From the NCBI GenBank assembly GCA_030765555.1, contig JAVCCI010000015.1:1-8710 (forward strand): 8,710 nt of DNA, given 5' to 3'. The notes below the pieces were generated by a model, which was not told the DNA's origin, did not search any database, and was given only the letters and a program-made list of their open reading frames with translations. Below are positions 1-7,331 of the stretch, piece after piece. The stretch's first letter is position 1. Every line of letters starts with the position of its first letter. Source of the DNA: Candidatus Kappaea frigidicola. GTDB taxonomy: Bacteria; Omnitrophota; Gorgyraeia; JAGLLT01. Both the position numbers and the translations under genes were made by a program.

Positions 1-2132
1 ACAAACGGATGAAAGAGTTTTAATGAACATTTCAAAACAAGATAAAGAACATTTTGAGTTAACTTATCATCAATATGCGACTTAGCTAATTCAATATACC
101 AATCACACAATTTATGCCAAAAGAAATCATATAATTTAGTTGATGCCTCATGAAATCTAAAACTATCTATAGATTCATCAATTTCTTTTATGAATGTACT
201 TAATTGAGAAATTATCCATTTCTCAGCCAAATAGCCGTCTTCCTGCTGCAACTTTTTACTTATATCATCAAGTGTATAATTTTCTAATAAACTATTATTT
301 AAATTCATCAGAATAAATCTAGAAGCATTCCAGAGTTTATTCATTAAATTTCTTCCAAACTCAAATTTGCTTTCTGCCAAATACAAGTCCTCACCAGGTA
401 ATGATATCAAGCTAAACCTCAAGGCATCCGCTCCATGCTTCTCTATGACCTCAAGGGGATCTATAGCATTACCTAGGGACTTACTCATTTTACGACCTAT
501 ATCATCTCTAACTGTTCCATGGATATAAACATTAGAAAATGGAATCTTTTTCATAAATTTAAGACCTGACATAATCATCCTAGCTACCCAGAAAAAGATA
601 ATTTCCGAAGCAGTTACCAATGTAGATGTCGGATAAAAATACGTAAGATCTTCTGTTTCTTTGGGCCAACCTAAAGTAGCAAAAGGCCATAACCATGAGC
701 TAAACCAAGTATCAAGAACATCTGGGTCTTGAAAAATTTCACTACACCCACACCTAGGACACTTATCTGGTTTTTCGCCAACACCAATCATTCCCATTTC
801 TTCATAAGAAAATTCAACCGGTAAAGTAACTTTTAGGCTTTGTTTACTCTGAGTATATTTCTTAAAACAATCACTGCAATACCAAGCCGGTATTCTATGA
901 CCCCACCAAATCTGCCTTGAAATACACCAATCTCTTATATTCTGCATCCAGTTGTCATAAATTTTATACCATCGCTCTGGATAGAATTTAATATTGCCTT
1001 TTGCGGCTTCTTTTGCCCCCGGTTTAGCCAAAGGTCCCATTCTTACAAACCACTGCTCAGAAAAATACGGCTCAATAACAGTATGACACCTATAACAATG
1101 GCCTACAGCATGTATATGAGGTTCAACTTTTTCCAGAAGCTTTCTTTCCTTTAAGTCTTCAATTAGAGCTTCCCTAGCTTCAAATCTATCAAGGCCATCA
1201 TAAGCATCTGTAGCATTTGCATTCATAGTCCCATCGGAATTAATACATAGTATCCCTTCTAATTTATGCCTACAACCCATATCGTAATCATTAGGGTCAT
1301 GCAAGGGAGTAACCTTAACAATACCAGTTCCAAATTCAGGATCTACAAATCCATCAGATATAATCTTTATTTCTCTTTTGGCTATAGGCAATACGGCTGT
1401 CTTAGCAATTAAATCTTTATAGCGCTTATCATCTGGATTAACAGCTAAAGCCGTATCTCCAAACATCGTCTCTGGCCGCGTAGTTGCCACAGTTACAAAT
1501 TCTGAGGAATCTTTAAGAGGGTACTTAATATGATATAAATTTCCCTGTAATTCTTTATGGGGAGCTTCCTCATCACTTAAAGCACTTTGACAACGAGGAC
1601 ACCAGTTAATTATATAACTACCCTTATAAACCAAGTCATCCTTGTATAATTTAATAAATACCTCGTTCACTGCAGCTGAGTAATCTTCATCAAGGGTGAA
1701 TCTTTCCCTTTGCCAATCGCAACTACAACCCATTTTTTTTAATTGCTTAATAATTGTACCGCCATGAGCATTAGTCCACTCCCAGGCTTTCTTTATAAAC
1801 TCATCCCTACCTAAATCATGACGAGTCTTTCCCTCTTTTGCTAAAGAACGTTCAACCACATTCTGAGTAGCAATACCCGCATGATCAGTTCCTGGCACCC
1901 AGAGTGCGGCATAACCCTGCATTCTTTTACGCCTGATTAATATATCCTGCAGGGTATTATTTAAGGCATGCCCCATATGCAAAATACCTGTTACATTGGG
2001 TGGTGGAATCACAATACAGTAAGGTTCTTTTGTCTCATCTTTCTCTTGATGAAAACAGCTATTCTTACTCCATAGATCAAGCCACTTATCTTCAACATCC
2101 TTGGGATTATAACGAGTAGATAAATTATCCAT
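1..2132 (-). CDS. valS: Valyl-tRNA synthetase, C-terminus cut by window edge
   Basis: Class I aminoacyl-tRNA synthetase that charges tRNA-Val in the cytoplasm and hydrolyses Thr-tRNA-Val with its editing domain. The frame is open from the ATG at 2132 to the left edge, giving 710 complete codons of the usual ~880; the rest of the anticodon-binding domain and the C-terminal coiled coil lie outside. Visible landmarks: HMGH (52-55, the usual ValRS form of HIGH), PGTDHAGIATQ (80-90), a CPRC pair (178-181), the editing domain with TTRPETMFGD (217-226) and HDPND (278-282), further Cys pairs (CYRC; CSDC; CPRC near 457) that may bind zinc, DVLDTWFSSWLWPF, and KMSKS (548-552). The anticodon-binding domain begins near residue 600. 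The start is fixed on the upstream side because the cimA stop lies in the same frame nine bases before the ATG. No good Shine-Dalgarno is visible, so translation may depend on cimA. No frameshift was found. Confidence 0.97.
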   Translation of the reverse strand, partial: MDNLSTRYNPKDVEDKWLDLWSKNSCFHQEKDETKEPYCIVIPPPNVTGILHMGHALNNTLQDILIRRKRMQGYAALWVPGTDHAGIATQNVVERSLAKEGKTRHDLGRDEFIKKAWEWTNAHGGTIIKQLKKMGCSCDWQRERFTLDEDYSAAVNEVFIKLYKDDLVYKGSYIINWCPRCQSALSDEEAPHKELQGNLYHIKYPLKDSSEFVTVATTRPETMFGDTALAVNPDDKRYKDLIAKTAVLPIAKREIKIISDGFVDPEFGTGIVKVTPLHDPNDYDMGCRHKLEGILCINSDGTMNANATDAYDGLDRFEAREALIEDLKERKLLEKVEPHIHAVGHCYRCHTVIEPYFSEQWFVRMGPLAKPGAKEAAKGNIKFYPERWYKIYDNWMQNIRDWCISRQIWWGHRIPAWYCSDCFKKYTQSKQSLKVTLPVEFSYEEMGMIGVGEKPDKCPRCGCSEIFQDPDVLDTWFSSWLWPFATLGWPKETEDLTYFYPTSTLVTASEIIFFWVARMIMSGLKFMKKIPFSNVYIHGTVRDDIGRKMSKSLGNAIDPLEVIEKHGADALRFSLISLPGEDLYLAESKFEFGRNLMNKLWNASRFILMNLNNSLLENYTLDDISKKLQQEDGYLAEKWIISQLSTFIKEIDESIDSFRFHEASTKLYDFFWHKLCDWYIELAKSHIDDKLTQNVLYLVLKCSLKLFHPF

Positions 2133-2141
2133 AAAAAATAA

Positions 2142-3728
2142 TTATTTCTTCTTTTTGTCTTTTAGCAATTTGTATTCAAAACTATCAACTAAAGCCTGCC
2201 AACTAGCTTCAATGACATCTTCAGAAACTCCAACTGTTGACCAAATAGATTCTTCATCCTGCGACTGAATAAGAACCCTAACTTTAGCTTCAGTGCCAGC
2301 CTTCTGATCTAAGACCCTTACTTTAAAGTCAGTTAAATGCATTTTCTTTAGAGATGGATAAAAACCTTCCAGAGCTTTTCTTAAAGCATTGTCAAGAGCA
2401 TTTACCGGACCATCTCCCTCTGAAGCTGTATGCTCAAGCACTCCTTTAACTCTCATCTTAATTGCCGCCTCTGAAAAAAGTTCAGGCTTACTAGTTTTTG
2501 GGTTTATTCTTTTTTCATTGATAACTCTGAAAGCTTCTAAATCAAAAAACGGCTTATATTTCTTCATTAACCTTTTCATCAAAAGCTCAAAAGATGCTTC
2601 CCCCGCTTCAAAATGGTAACCTTCATGCTCCATATTCTGAAGCATATTTAATATTTCTCTTGTTTTTGGCGTATCTTTATCTAAATCTATATTCAACTCC
2701 TTAGCTTTATTAATTATGCTGCTCTTTCCAGCTAATTCAGAGATTATGAATCTTCTTTTATTACCTACTTTTTCTGGCACAACATGCTCATAGGATTCTG
2801 GTTTTTTCATTACCGCATTAACATGCACTCCAGCTTTATGCGCAAAAGCACTTGTTCCCACATAAGGCTGATCGCTTCTCTGCTTGAGATTGCATACCTC
2901 ACTTATATATCTGGATACTTCAGTTACTTCCTTTAATTTACCCTTAGGCAGACATTTGTCTTCAAGCTTAAGCTCAATCGATGGTATGATGGCGCATAAA
3001 TCTGCATTGCCACAACGCTCACCTATACCGTTGATAGTCCCTTGAATATGATTACAGCCTGCTTCAACTGCCGTTACTGAATTCGCAACAGCCATTCCAT
3101 TATCATTGTGAGTGTGGATTCCTAAATCAACATTAGTTTCTTCCTTTAAGATACTTATAATCTCATAAACTTCGCTTGTTAAAGTGCCTCCGTTAGTATC
3201 ACATAAAACAACTGCTTCGGCTCCGGCAGCTTCTGCTGTCTTAACTACTTCAAGCGCATACTCAGCATTCTCCTTAAAACCATCAAAGAAGTGCTCAGCA
3301 TCAAAAAAAACTTTTTTTCCCTTTTTCCTTAAAAAAGTGATACTTTCACTTATCATCTTCAGGTTCTCTTCTAATGAAGTTCTTAAAACATCTTTCACTT
3401 GCATGGCGGAGCTTTTACCAAAAATGGTAATATATTTAGTTTTAGCTTCTAAAAGCGATTTTAAAATAGTGTCTTGATGCACCTTTTTATGTGGTCTCCT
3501 GGTAGAACCAAAGGCAACCAATTGTGTTTTGCCTAGTTTAATTTTCTTAGCCTGCTTAAAGAAATCTATATCTTTTGGATTCGAACCAGGCCAGCCACCT
3601 TCAATAAAATCAACACCTAGCTCAGCTAACTTAGCAGCTATTTGAAGTTTATCCCTTGAAGAAAAACTTACCCCTTCAGCCTGAGCGCCATCACGTAAAC
3701 TTGTATCGTAAATAAATACACGGGACAT
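2142..3728 (-). CDS. cimA: Citramalate synthase (DRE-TIM / LeuA family)
   Basis: Condenses pyruvate and acetyl-CoA to (R)-citramalate, the first step of the threonine-independent route to 2-oxobutyrate and isoleucine. The 528-residue protein begins with the signature DTSLRDGAQAEGVSFS (8-23), which contains the catalytic Arg12 and metal-binding Asp13. The TIM barrel continues through FGKSS (103-107), DTNGGT (177-182), the metal-binding HTHND (205-209) and GTINGIGERCGN (230-241). HKAGVHVNAV (297-306) follows. The C-terminal ~130 residues (about 395-525) match the LeuA-type dimerisation/allosteric domain, which suggests end-product control, probably by isoleucine. The N-terminal wording, EGGWPGSNPKD and overall length fit the long citramalate synthase family (TIGR00977 type) better than 2-isopropylmalate or homocitrate synthase; confusion with those is the main alternative. 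The gene lies 13 bases after lysC and 9 bases before valS. An AGGGGG ribosome site (3736-3741) lies 7 bases from the ATG. The tail is lysine-rich (KDKKKK). Confidence 0.92.
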   Translation of the reverse strand: MSRVFIYDTSLRDGAQAEGVSFSSRDKLQIAAKLAELGVDFIEGGWPGSNPKDIDFFKQAKKIKLGKTQLVAFGSTRRPHKKVHQDTILKSLLEAKTKYITIFGKSSAMQVKDVLRTSLEENLKMISESITFLRKKGKKVFFDAEHFFDGFKENAEYALEVVKTAEAAGAEAVVLCDTNGGTLTSEVYEIISILKEETNVDLGIHTHNDNGMAVANSVTAVEAGCNHIQGTINGIGERCGNADLCAIIPSIELKLEDKCLPKGKLKEVTEVSRYISEVCNLKQRSDQPYVGTSAFAHKAGVHVNAVMKKPESYEHVVPEKVGNKRRFIISELAGKSSIINKAKELNIDLDKDTPKTREILNMLQNMEHEGYHFEAGEASFELLMKRLMKKYKPFFDLEAFRVINEKRINPKTSKPELFSEAAIKMRVKGVLEHTASEGDGPVNALDNALRKALEGFYPSLKKMHLTDFKVRVLDQKAGTEAKVRVLIQSQDEESIWSTVGVSEDVIEASWQALVDSFEYKLLKDKKKK

Positions 3729-3735
3729 ATCTTAA

Positions 3736-3741
3736 CCCCCT
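3736..3741 (-). promoter_or_regulatory. Ribosome binding site of cimA
   Basis: AGGGGG on the minus strand, seven bases before the cimA ATG and directly after the lysC stop. It is a one-mismatch version of AGGAGG. It supports the ATG at 3728 as the true start and independent initiation within the lysC-cimA message. Confidence 0.65.
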
Positions 3742-4239
3742 TTATTTCTTTGAACTTAATTTCTTACCAAGCCCAAATTCTTTATGAAGTATTTTTAAAG
3801 CCTGTTGACCTTTGCCTTTTCTAATAACACAGGAAACTTTAATTTCAGAAGTTGAAATCATTTCGATATTTATTTTTGCTTTACCTAAACTTCCAAACAT
3901 TTTCGCAGCCACTCCTGAATGACTCTTCATACCAACACCTACAATCGATATTTTTGCAATATCCTTATCCTGCAAAACATCTCCAGCTTTAACTTTTGAG
4001 ATTAATGATTTTATAACTTTTGTGGCTTTATTTAAATCTATCTTATCAACTGTAAATGAAATGTCAGTAAATCCTGTCCTTGATATATTCTGAACAATCA
4101 TATCAATATTAATATTAGCATCTGCTATTGATTTAAAGATAAGAGCAGCCACGCCTGGCTTATCAGGCACATCACATATAGTCACCTTTGCTTCATTTTT
4201 GTTTATAGCTACACCGCTTACTAAAACACCCTCCATCAT
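3742..4239 (-). CDS. lysC: Predicted aspartokinase beta (regulatory) subunit from an internal in-frame start
   Basis: Predicted second product of lysC, read in the same frame from M247 (ATG at 4239) or M248 (ATG at 4236) to the lysC stop, giving 165 or 164 residues. It would consist of both ACT domains without the kinase domain. Sequence support is a perfect AAGGAGGT Shine-Dalgarno (4244-4251) ending four bases before M247 and seven before M248, in the linker between the kinase and ACT domains. From family knowledge, Bacillus subtilis aspartokinase II and Corynebacterium LysC are alpha2beta2 enzymes whose beta chain starts at an equivalent internal Met and has a similar length. That the beta chain is made here is inference; its presence would explain an otherwise gratuitous ribosome site. 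Which of the two Met codons is used cannot be decided. Confidence 0.65.
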   Translation of the reverse strand: MMEGVLVSGVAINKNEAKVTICDVPDKPGVAALIFKSIADANINIDMIVQNISRTGFTDISFTVDKIDLNKATKVIKSLISKVKAGDVLQDKDIAKISIVGVGMKSHSGVAAKMFGSLGKAKINIEMISTSEIKVSCVIRKGKGQQALKILHKEFGLGKKLSSKK

Positions 4240-4977
4240 TTTAACCTCCTTGATGATGCGAGTACCCTCACAATTTGAAAAACTAGAGCGCACATGCAAT
4301 GGTATTTTAAATTTTTTAGCAACTTCAATTGAGCGCGACTGCATAATCTGCGCCCCTAAAGAAGCTAGCTCCAACATTTCATCATAGCTAATAACAGATA
4401 TCTTTCTTGCATTTAAAACAATTCTCGGATCAGCAGTATAAACACCTTTGACATCCGTATAAATCTCACAAACATCAGCCTTAAGAGCTTTCGCTAAGGC
4501 AACAGCTGTTAAATCAGAACCACCGCGTCCCAAAGTCGTAATATTAGCATCCGAACTGACTCCTTGAAACCCAGCAACAATAACGATTCTTTTATTCTTC
4601 AATTCTTCTTTTATTCTCTTAGTGTGAATATCAATAATTCTAGCTTTAGTATGAACTGAATCCGTAAAAATACCAACCTGCGCACCAGTTAACGAAACGG
4701 CTTCCTTACCTAATTTATGTATAGCCATTGCCAAAAGAGAAACTGATACTTGCTCTCCAGTTGATATAAGCATATCCATCTCTCGTTCACTAGGACTTAA
4801 ATCAATCTGATGAGCTAAGCTAATAAGATTATCTGTTGTATCTCCTAAAGCAGAAACTACTACAACAACATTAGCTCCACTTTTGTGAGTTTTAACAACT
4901 TTTTGGGCAATTTTTTTAATTCTATCAACAGTAGCTACAGATGAGCCGCCAAATTTCTGCACAACTAACTTAGGCAT
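3742..4977 (-). CDS. lysC: Aspartate kinase (aspartokinase, alpha chain)
   Basis: Phosphorylates L-aspartate to 4-aspartyl phosphate, the committed step to lysine, threonine and methionine. At 411 residues it has the length of monofunctional, Bacillus/Corynebacterium-type aspartokinases (about 400-420), with no fused homoserine dehydrogenase. The kinase domain (about 1-245) opens with KFGGSSV (8-14) and holds STGEQVS (72-78) and GRGGSDLTA (150-158). Two ACT domains follow, about 262-335 and 342-408. The first has DKPGVAA (272-278) and VQNIS (295-299), the effector-binding region in lysine/threonine-inhibited enzymes, so feedback inhibition is likely; which amino acid acts cannot be read off. 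AGAGAGGT (4987-4994) lies upstream of the ATG and supports this start. The gene heads the second block of the cluster, after a 90-bp gap with a promoter-like site. It contains a strong internal ribosome site at the kinase/ACT junction (separate entries). Confidence 0.96.
   Translation of the reverse strand: MPKLVVQKFGGSSVATVDRIKKIAQKVVKTHKSGANVVVVVSALGDTTDNLISLAHQIDLSPSEREMDMLISTGEQVSVSLLAMAIHKLGKEAVSLTGAQVGIFTDSVHTKARIIDIHTKRIKEELKNKRIVIVAGFQGVSSDANITTLGRGGSDLTAVALAKALKADVCEIYTDVKGVYTADPRIVLNARKISVISYDEMLELASLGAQIMQSRSIEVAKKFKIPLHVRSSFSNCEGTRIIKEVKMMEGVLVSGVAINKNEAKVTICDVPDKPGVAALIFKSIADANINIDMIVQNISRTGFTDISFTVDKIDLNKATKVIKSLISKVKAGDVLQDKDIAKISIVGVGMKSHSGVAAKMFGSLGKAKINIEMISTSEIKVSCVIRKGKGQQALKILHKEFGLGKKLSSKK
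4244..4251 (-). promoter_or_regulatory. Internal Shine-Dalgarno within lysC
   Basis: The minus strand reads AAGGAGGT, fully complementary to the usual 3' end of bacterial 16S rRNA (ACCUCCUU). Its GGAGG core is 5 bases from the ATG of M247 and 8 from that of M248. It encodes part of Ile-Lys-Glu-Val in the full-length protein. It is a better match than the ribosome sites seen before any of the annotated gene starts in this window, including that of lysC itself (AGAGAGGT). Confidence 0.72.
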
Positions 4978-4986
4978 TTTTAAATA

Positions 4987-4994
4987 ACCTCTCT
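4987..4994 (-). promoter_or_regulatory. Ribosome binding site of lysC
   Basis: AGAGAGGT on the minus strand, nine bases before the lysC ATG at 4977. It supports that start codon for the full-length alpha chain. Confidence 0.6.
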
Positions 4995-5006
4995 TTATAT
5001 TCTTCC

Positions 5007-5035
5007 ATTACAAAATAAACGACAAAAAATTACAA
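5007..5035 (-). promoter_or_regulatory. Candidate sigma-70 promoter for lysC-cimA-valS
   Basis: The 90-bp gap between the apgM-like gene and lysC is the only sizeable gap between genes. On the minus strand it holds TTGTAA (5030-5035; four of six to TTGACA), a spacer of exactly 17 bases, and TGTAAT (5007-5012; five of six to TATAAT). The -10 lies about 30 bases before the lysC start codon. Such matches arise easily in AT-rich sequence, and no terminator hairpin was seen between apgM and lysC. It may therefore be an internal promoter within a longer operon, or chance. Confidence 0.3.
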
Positions 5036-5067
5036 ACCTTAGAACAAATAAATACAGAGAACGATTT

Positions 5068-6258
5068 TTAGATAAATGCTTCCATCAACTTATAGCCATC
5101 TTTAAAATTGTGTTCACTGTTTTTACTGATATACTCACTATAGCTCATGTTATTATCAGCCGCAATTCCTTCGCCACACATTGTGTAACAAATCGCGTCT
5201 CGAGTATGAGTTCTAAGCTTTACGGGTGTCGGATGATCAGGTAAAACCAGCAATCTACAATTACCCCGCTTCTTCATATAATCAATACACTTAGATACTA
5301 TCTCTTTATCAATGTTCTCAATGGCAGCTATCTTTTCTCTTAAATCACCGTTATGGCTTGCCTCATCCGGAGCTTCAACATGAATTAATACAAAATCTTT
5401 TTCTTCCAATGATTTAAGGGCATAATCAGCTTTCGCTGCATAATCAGTATCATAATATCCGGTTATATTAGGCACATCAACTACTGACAAGCCCATCAAT
5501 CGTCCCATGCCTTTAATTAGATCAACCGCTGAAATTACTGACCCCTTGATCTTAAAACGTGAATAAAAACTAGGTATATTAGGTTTTTGCCCTTGACCCC
5601 AAAGCCAAATCATATTTGCAGGGTTTTCTTTCAAATCAACTCTTACCTGATTAACCTCATGATTCATCAAAATATTATTAGACATTTCCATCAAGTCAAT
5701 TAAAAATTGATCACCTGGACCATCTGGTAAATAACGAGATATTTCTTTGCCGGTAATATCATGTGGCGGCGCACAATGAGCTGTAAACTTAGGATACTTA
5801 GACATCGGCTTAATACACAGTATATGCCGATAACTCGTCCCACAATAAAACTGAATATATTTATTTGCCAATCTCTGATTTAATATATCAATTATCATAC
5901 TCGCTTCTTTAGTTGAGATATGACCTGAACTATAATCGGTCATTATCTCTCCTGATATAGTTACCAAGTTGCACCTGAAAGCGACCTCACCTGCGGATAA
6001 TTTAATCCCTAAATTAGCCGCTTCAATGGGACCACGACCCGTATAATATTCTTTAGGATTATATCCAAATATTGAAAGATTAGCCACATCACTTCCTGGC
6101 GGCATGCCCCGAGGAACCATGCTAGCTCGACCAACCTGTCCCTTCTTAGCTATATAATCCATATTAGGAGTCTTAGCCTTTTCTAGGGGGGTTCTGCCTT
6201 CTAATTCTTCTAGTGGATAATCAGACATTCCGTCGGCTACAATAACAATATATTTCAT
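5068..6258 (-). CDS. ApgM-family alkaline-phosphatase-superfamily enzyme, proposed homoserine kinase
   Basis: A 396-residue member of the archaeal-type, cofactor-independent phosphoglycerate mutase family. Metal and catalytic landmarks are present: VADGMSD with Asp9, PPGSDVANLSIFGY (53-66) with Ser56 as the expected phosphorylated nucleophile, GRGPIEA (74-80), IHVEAPDEASHNGD (292-305) with metal ligands Asp298 and His302, and PDHPTP (340-345) with Asp341/His342, followed by His351. Family members of this kind that sit in threonine clusters are classed as 'proposed homoserine kinase' (TIGR02535) because their genomes often lack thrB. The setting here fits: the gene follows thrC by one base and precedes lysC, and no GHMP-type ThrB is in the window. 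The inferred role is therefore supply of O-phosphohomoserine to ThrC. The alternative is a glycolytic phosphoglycerate mutase, which sequence alone does not exclude. There is no clear Shine-Dalgarno, so translation is probably coupled to thrC (TGA-A-ATG). Confidence 0.85.
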   Translation of the reverse strand: MKYIVIVADGMSDYPLEELEGRTPLEKAKTPNMDYIAKKGQVGRASMVPRGMPPGSDVANLSIFGYNPKEYYTGRGPIEAANLGIKLSAGEVAFRCNLVTISGEIMTDYSSGHISTKEASMIIDILNQRLANKYIQFYCGTSYRHILCIKPMSKYPKFTAHCAPPHDITGKEISRYLPDGPGDQFLIDLMEMSNNILMNHEVNQVRVDLKENPANMIWLWGQGQKPNIPSFYSRFKIKGSVISAVDLIKGMGRLMGLSVVDVPNITGYYDTDYAAKADYALKSLEEKDFVLIHVEAPDEASHNGDLREKIAAIENIDKEIVSKCIDYMKKRGNCRLLVLPDHPTPVKLRTHTRDAICYTMCGEGIAADNNMSYSEYISKNSEHNFKDGYKLMEAFI

Positions 6259-6259
6259 T

Positions 6260-7330
6260 TCAATAACCCATAATTTTTAATATAGCATTCTTATCCGCAT
6301 CAACTGGTTGTGGTCTTTCAATAATTTTTATAGCTCTATCAGGGTCTTTTAAACCATGACCAGTTAATATACAAACTATCTTTATTTCTTTACCATTATC
6401 TTCTTTGTTAAAATAACCTAAGTTTAGAGTTTTAATTAATCCTGCAACAGAAGCAGCTGAAGCTGGCTCACAAAAAACACCTATCTTTTTAGCTAAAATC
6501 TTATAAGCCTCAACTATTTCATCATCAGTTACTTTATCAATCATACCACCCGACTCATCTCTGGCTGCCTCTGCCATTTTCCAGCTCGCTGGGTTTCCTA
6601 TTCTAATAGCAGTTGCTATAGTTTCCGGATGCTCAAATATCCTGCCTTCAACTATTGGACATGCTCCTGCAGCCTGAAAACCCATCATCTTTGGCAGATT
6701 ACTAATTTTACCAGCATCCTTGTATTCTTTATATCCTTTCCAATAAGCAGTAATATTACCTGCATTACCCACAGGTATAAAATGATAGTCCGGAGCACAA
6801 CCTAAATCATCACATATCTCAAAAGAACCAGACTTCTGGCCTTCTATCCTATAAGGGTTAATTGAATTCACCAAAGCCACGGGATACTCATCTGTAATTT
6901 CTCTAACTAACTTAAGGGCTTCATCAAAATTACCATTTATAGCAATTACAGTTGCTCCATGAATAAGAGCCTGAGCTAATTTCCCTAAAGCTATATTACC
7001 TTCTGGGATTACTACAAAACTTTTCATGCCTGCCCGAGCAGCATAGGCTGAAGCTGAAGCAGAAGTATTCCCGGTTGAGGCACACATCACCGCCTGCATC
7101 CCTTCTTCTTTTGCTTTTGAAACAGCCACGGTCATGCCCCTGTCCTTAAAAGAACCAGTTGGGTTTTGTCCCTCAAACTTTAAGTAAACTTTCGCCTTCA
7201 AGTTAAGCATTTTCTCTAAAAAGTCAGCCCTAACCAAAGGAGTATTACCTTCACATAAAGTAATAATAGGAGTTTTTTCAGTTACAGGTAAGTATTCTTT
7301 ATAGCGCTCAATTACGCCCTTAATACTCAT
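6260..7330 (-). CDS. thrC: Threonine synthase (PLP-dependent, fold type II)
   Basis: Converts O-phospho-L-homoserine to L-threonine and phosphate. The 356-residue protein has the short ThrC architecture of many bacteria and archaea rather than the ~430-residue E. coli type. Motifs in order: EGNTPLV (27-33), NPTGSFKDRG (56-65) with Lys62 as the PLP Schiff-base lysine, ASTGNTSASASAYAARAG (84-101), the PLP-phosphate loop PVGNAGN (186-192), CEPASAAS (287-294) and ILTGHGLKDP (321-330). The presence of ThrC means the cell must make phosphohomoserine, which bears on the downstream ApgM-like gene. The ATG at 7330 is one base after the hom stop, and AAGGAAGGA, within the end of hom, lies four bases before it. 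Threonine dehydratase is a fold relative, but the GSFKDRG and PVGNAGN pattern and the hom neighbour favour ThrC. Confidence 0.96.
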   Translation of the reverse strand: MSIKGVIERYKEYLPVTEKTPIITLCEGNTPLVRADFLEKMLNLKAKVYLKFEGQNPTGSFKDRGMTVAVSKAKEEGMQAVMCASTGNTSASASAYAARAGMKSFVVIPEGNIALGKLAQALIHGATVIAINGNFDEALKLVREITDEYPVALVNSINPYRIEGQKSGSFEICDDLGCAPDYHFIPVGNAGNITAYWKGYKEYKDAGKISNLPKMMGFQAAGACPIVEGRIFEHPETIATAIRIGNPASWKMAEAARDESGGMIDKVTDDEIVEAYKILAKKIGVFCEPASAASVAGLIKTLNLGYFNKEDNGKEIKIVCILTGHGLKDPDRAIKIIERPQPVDADKNAILKIMGY

Positions 7331-7331
7331 A

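Noticed and set aside
1..2132. valS as a pseudogene, because no complete open frame is closed within the window
   Set aside because: The frame reads without interruption from the ATG to the window edge, with HMGH, the editing motifs and KMSKS all in register. It is only cut by the window.
3303..3318. A8 and T7 runs inside cimA as a programmed frameshift or slippage site
   Set aside because: The reading frame is intact and encodes the expected Lys-Lys-Val-Phe-Phe-Asp barrel segment. A -1 shift meets a stop immediately, giving a useless truncation. Best seen as a spot prone to sequencing or replication error.
5024..5067. T-run in the apgM-lysC gap as a Rho-independent terminator
   Set aside because: The six T residues are not preceded by a GC-rich inverted repeat. 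The run falls in the spacer of the candidate promoter instead.
5068..6258. Plain glycolytic phosphoglycerate mutase as the default call
   Set aside because: The fold and active-site residues fit, but one-base coupling to thrC, the missing thrB and the family precedent make the homoserine kinase role more likely. It is kept as the alternative, not excluded.
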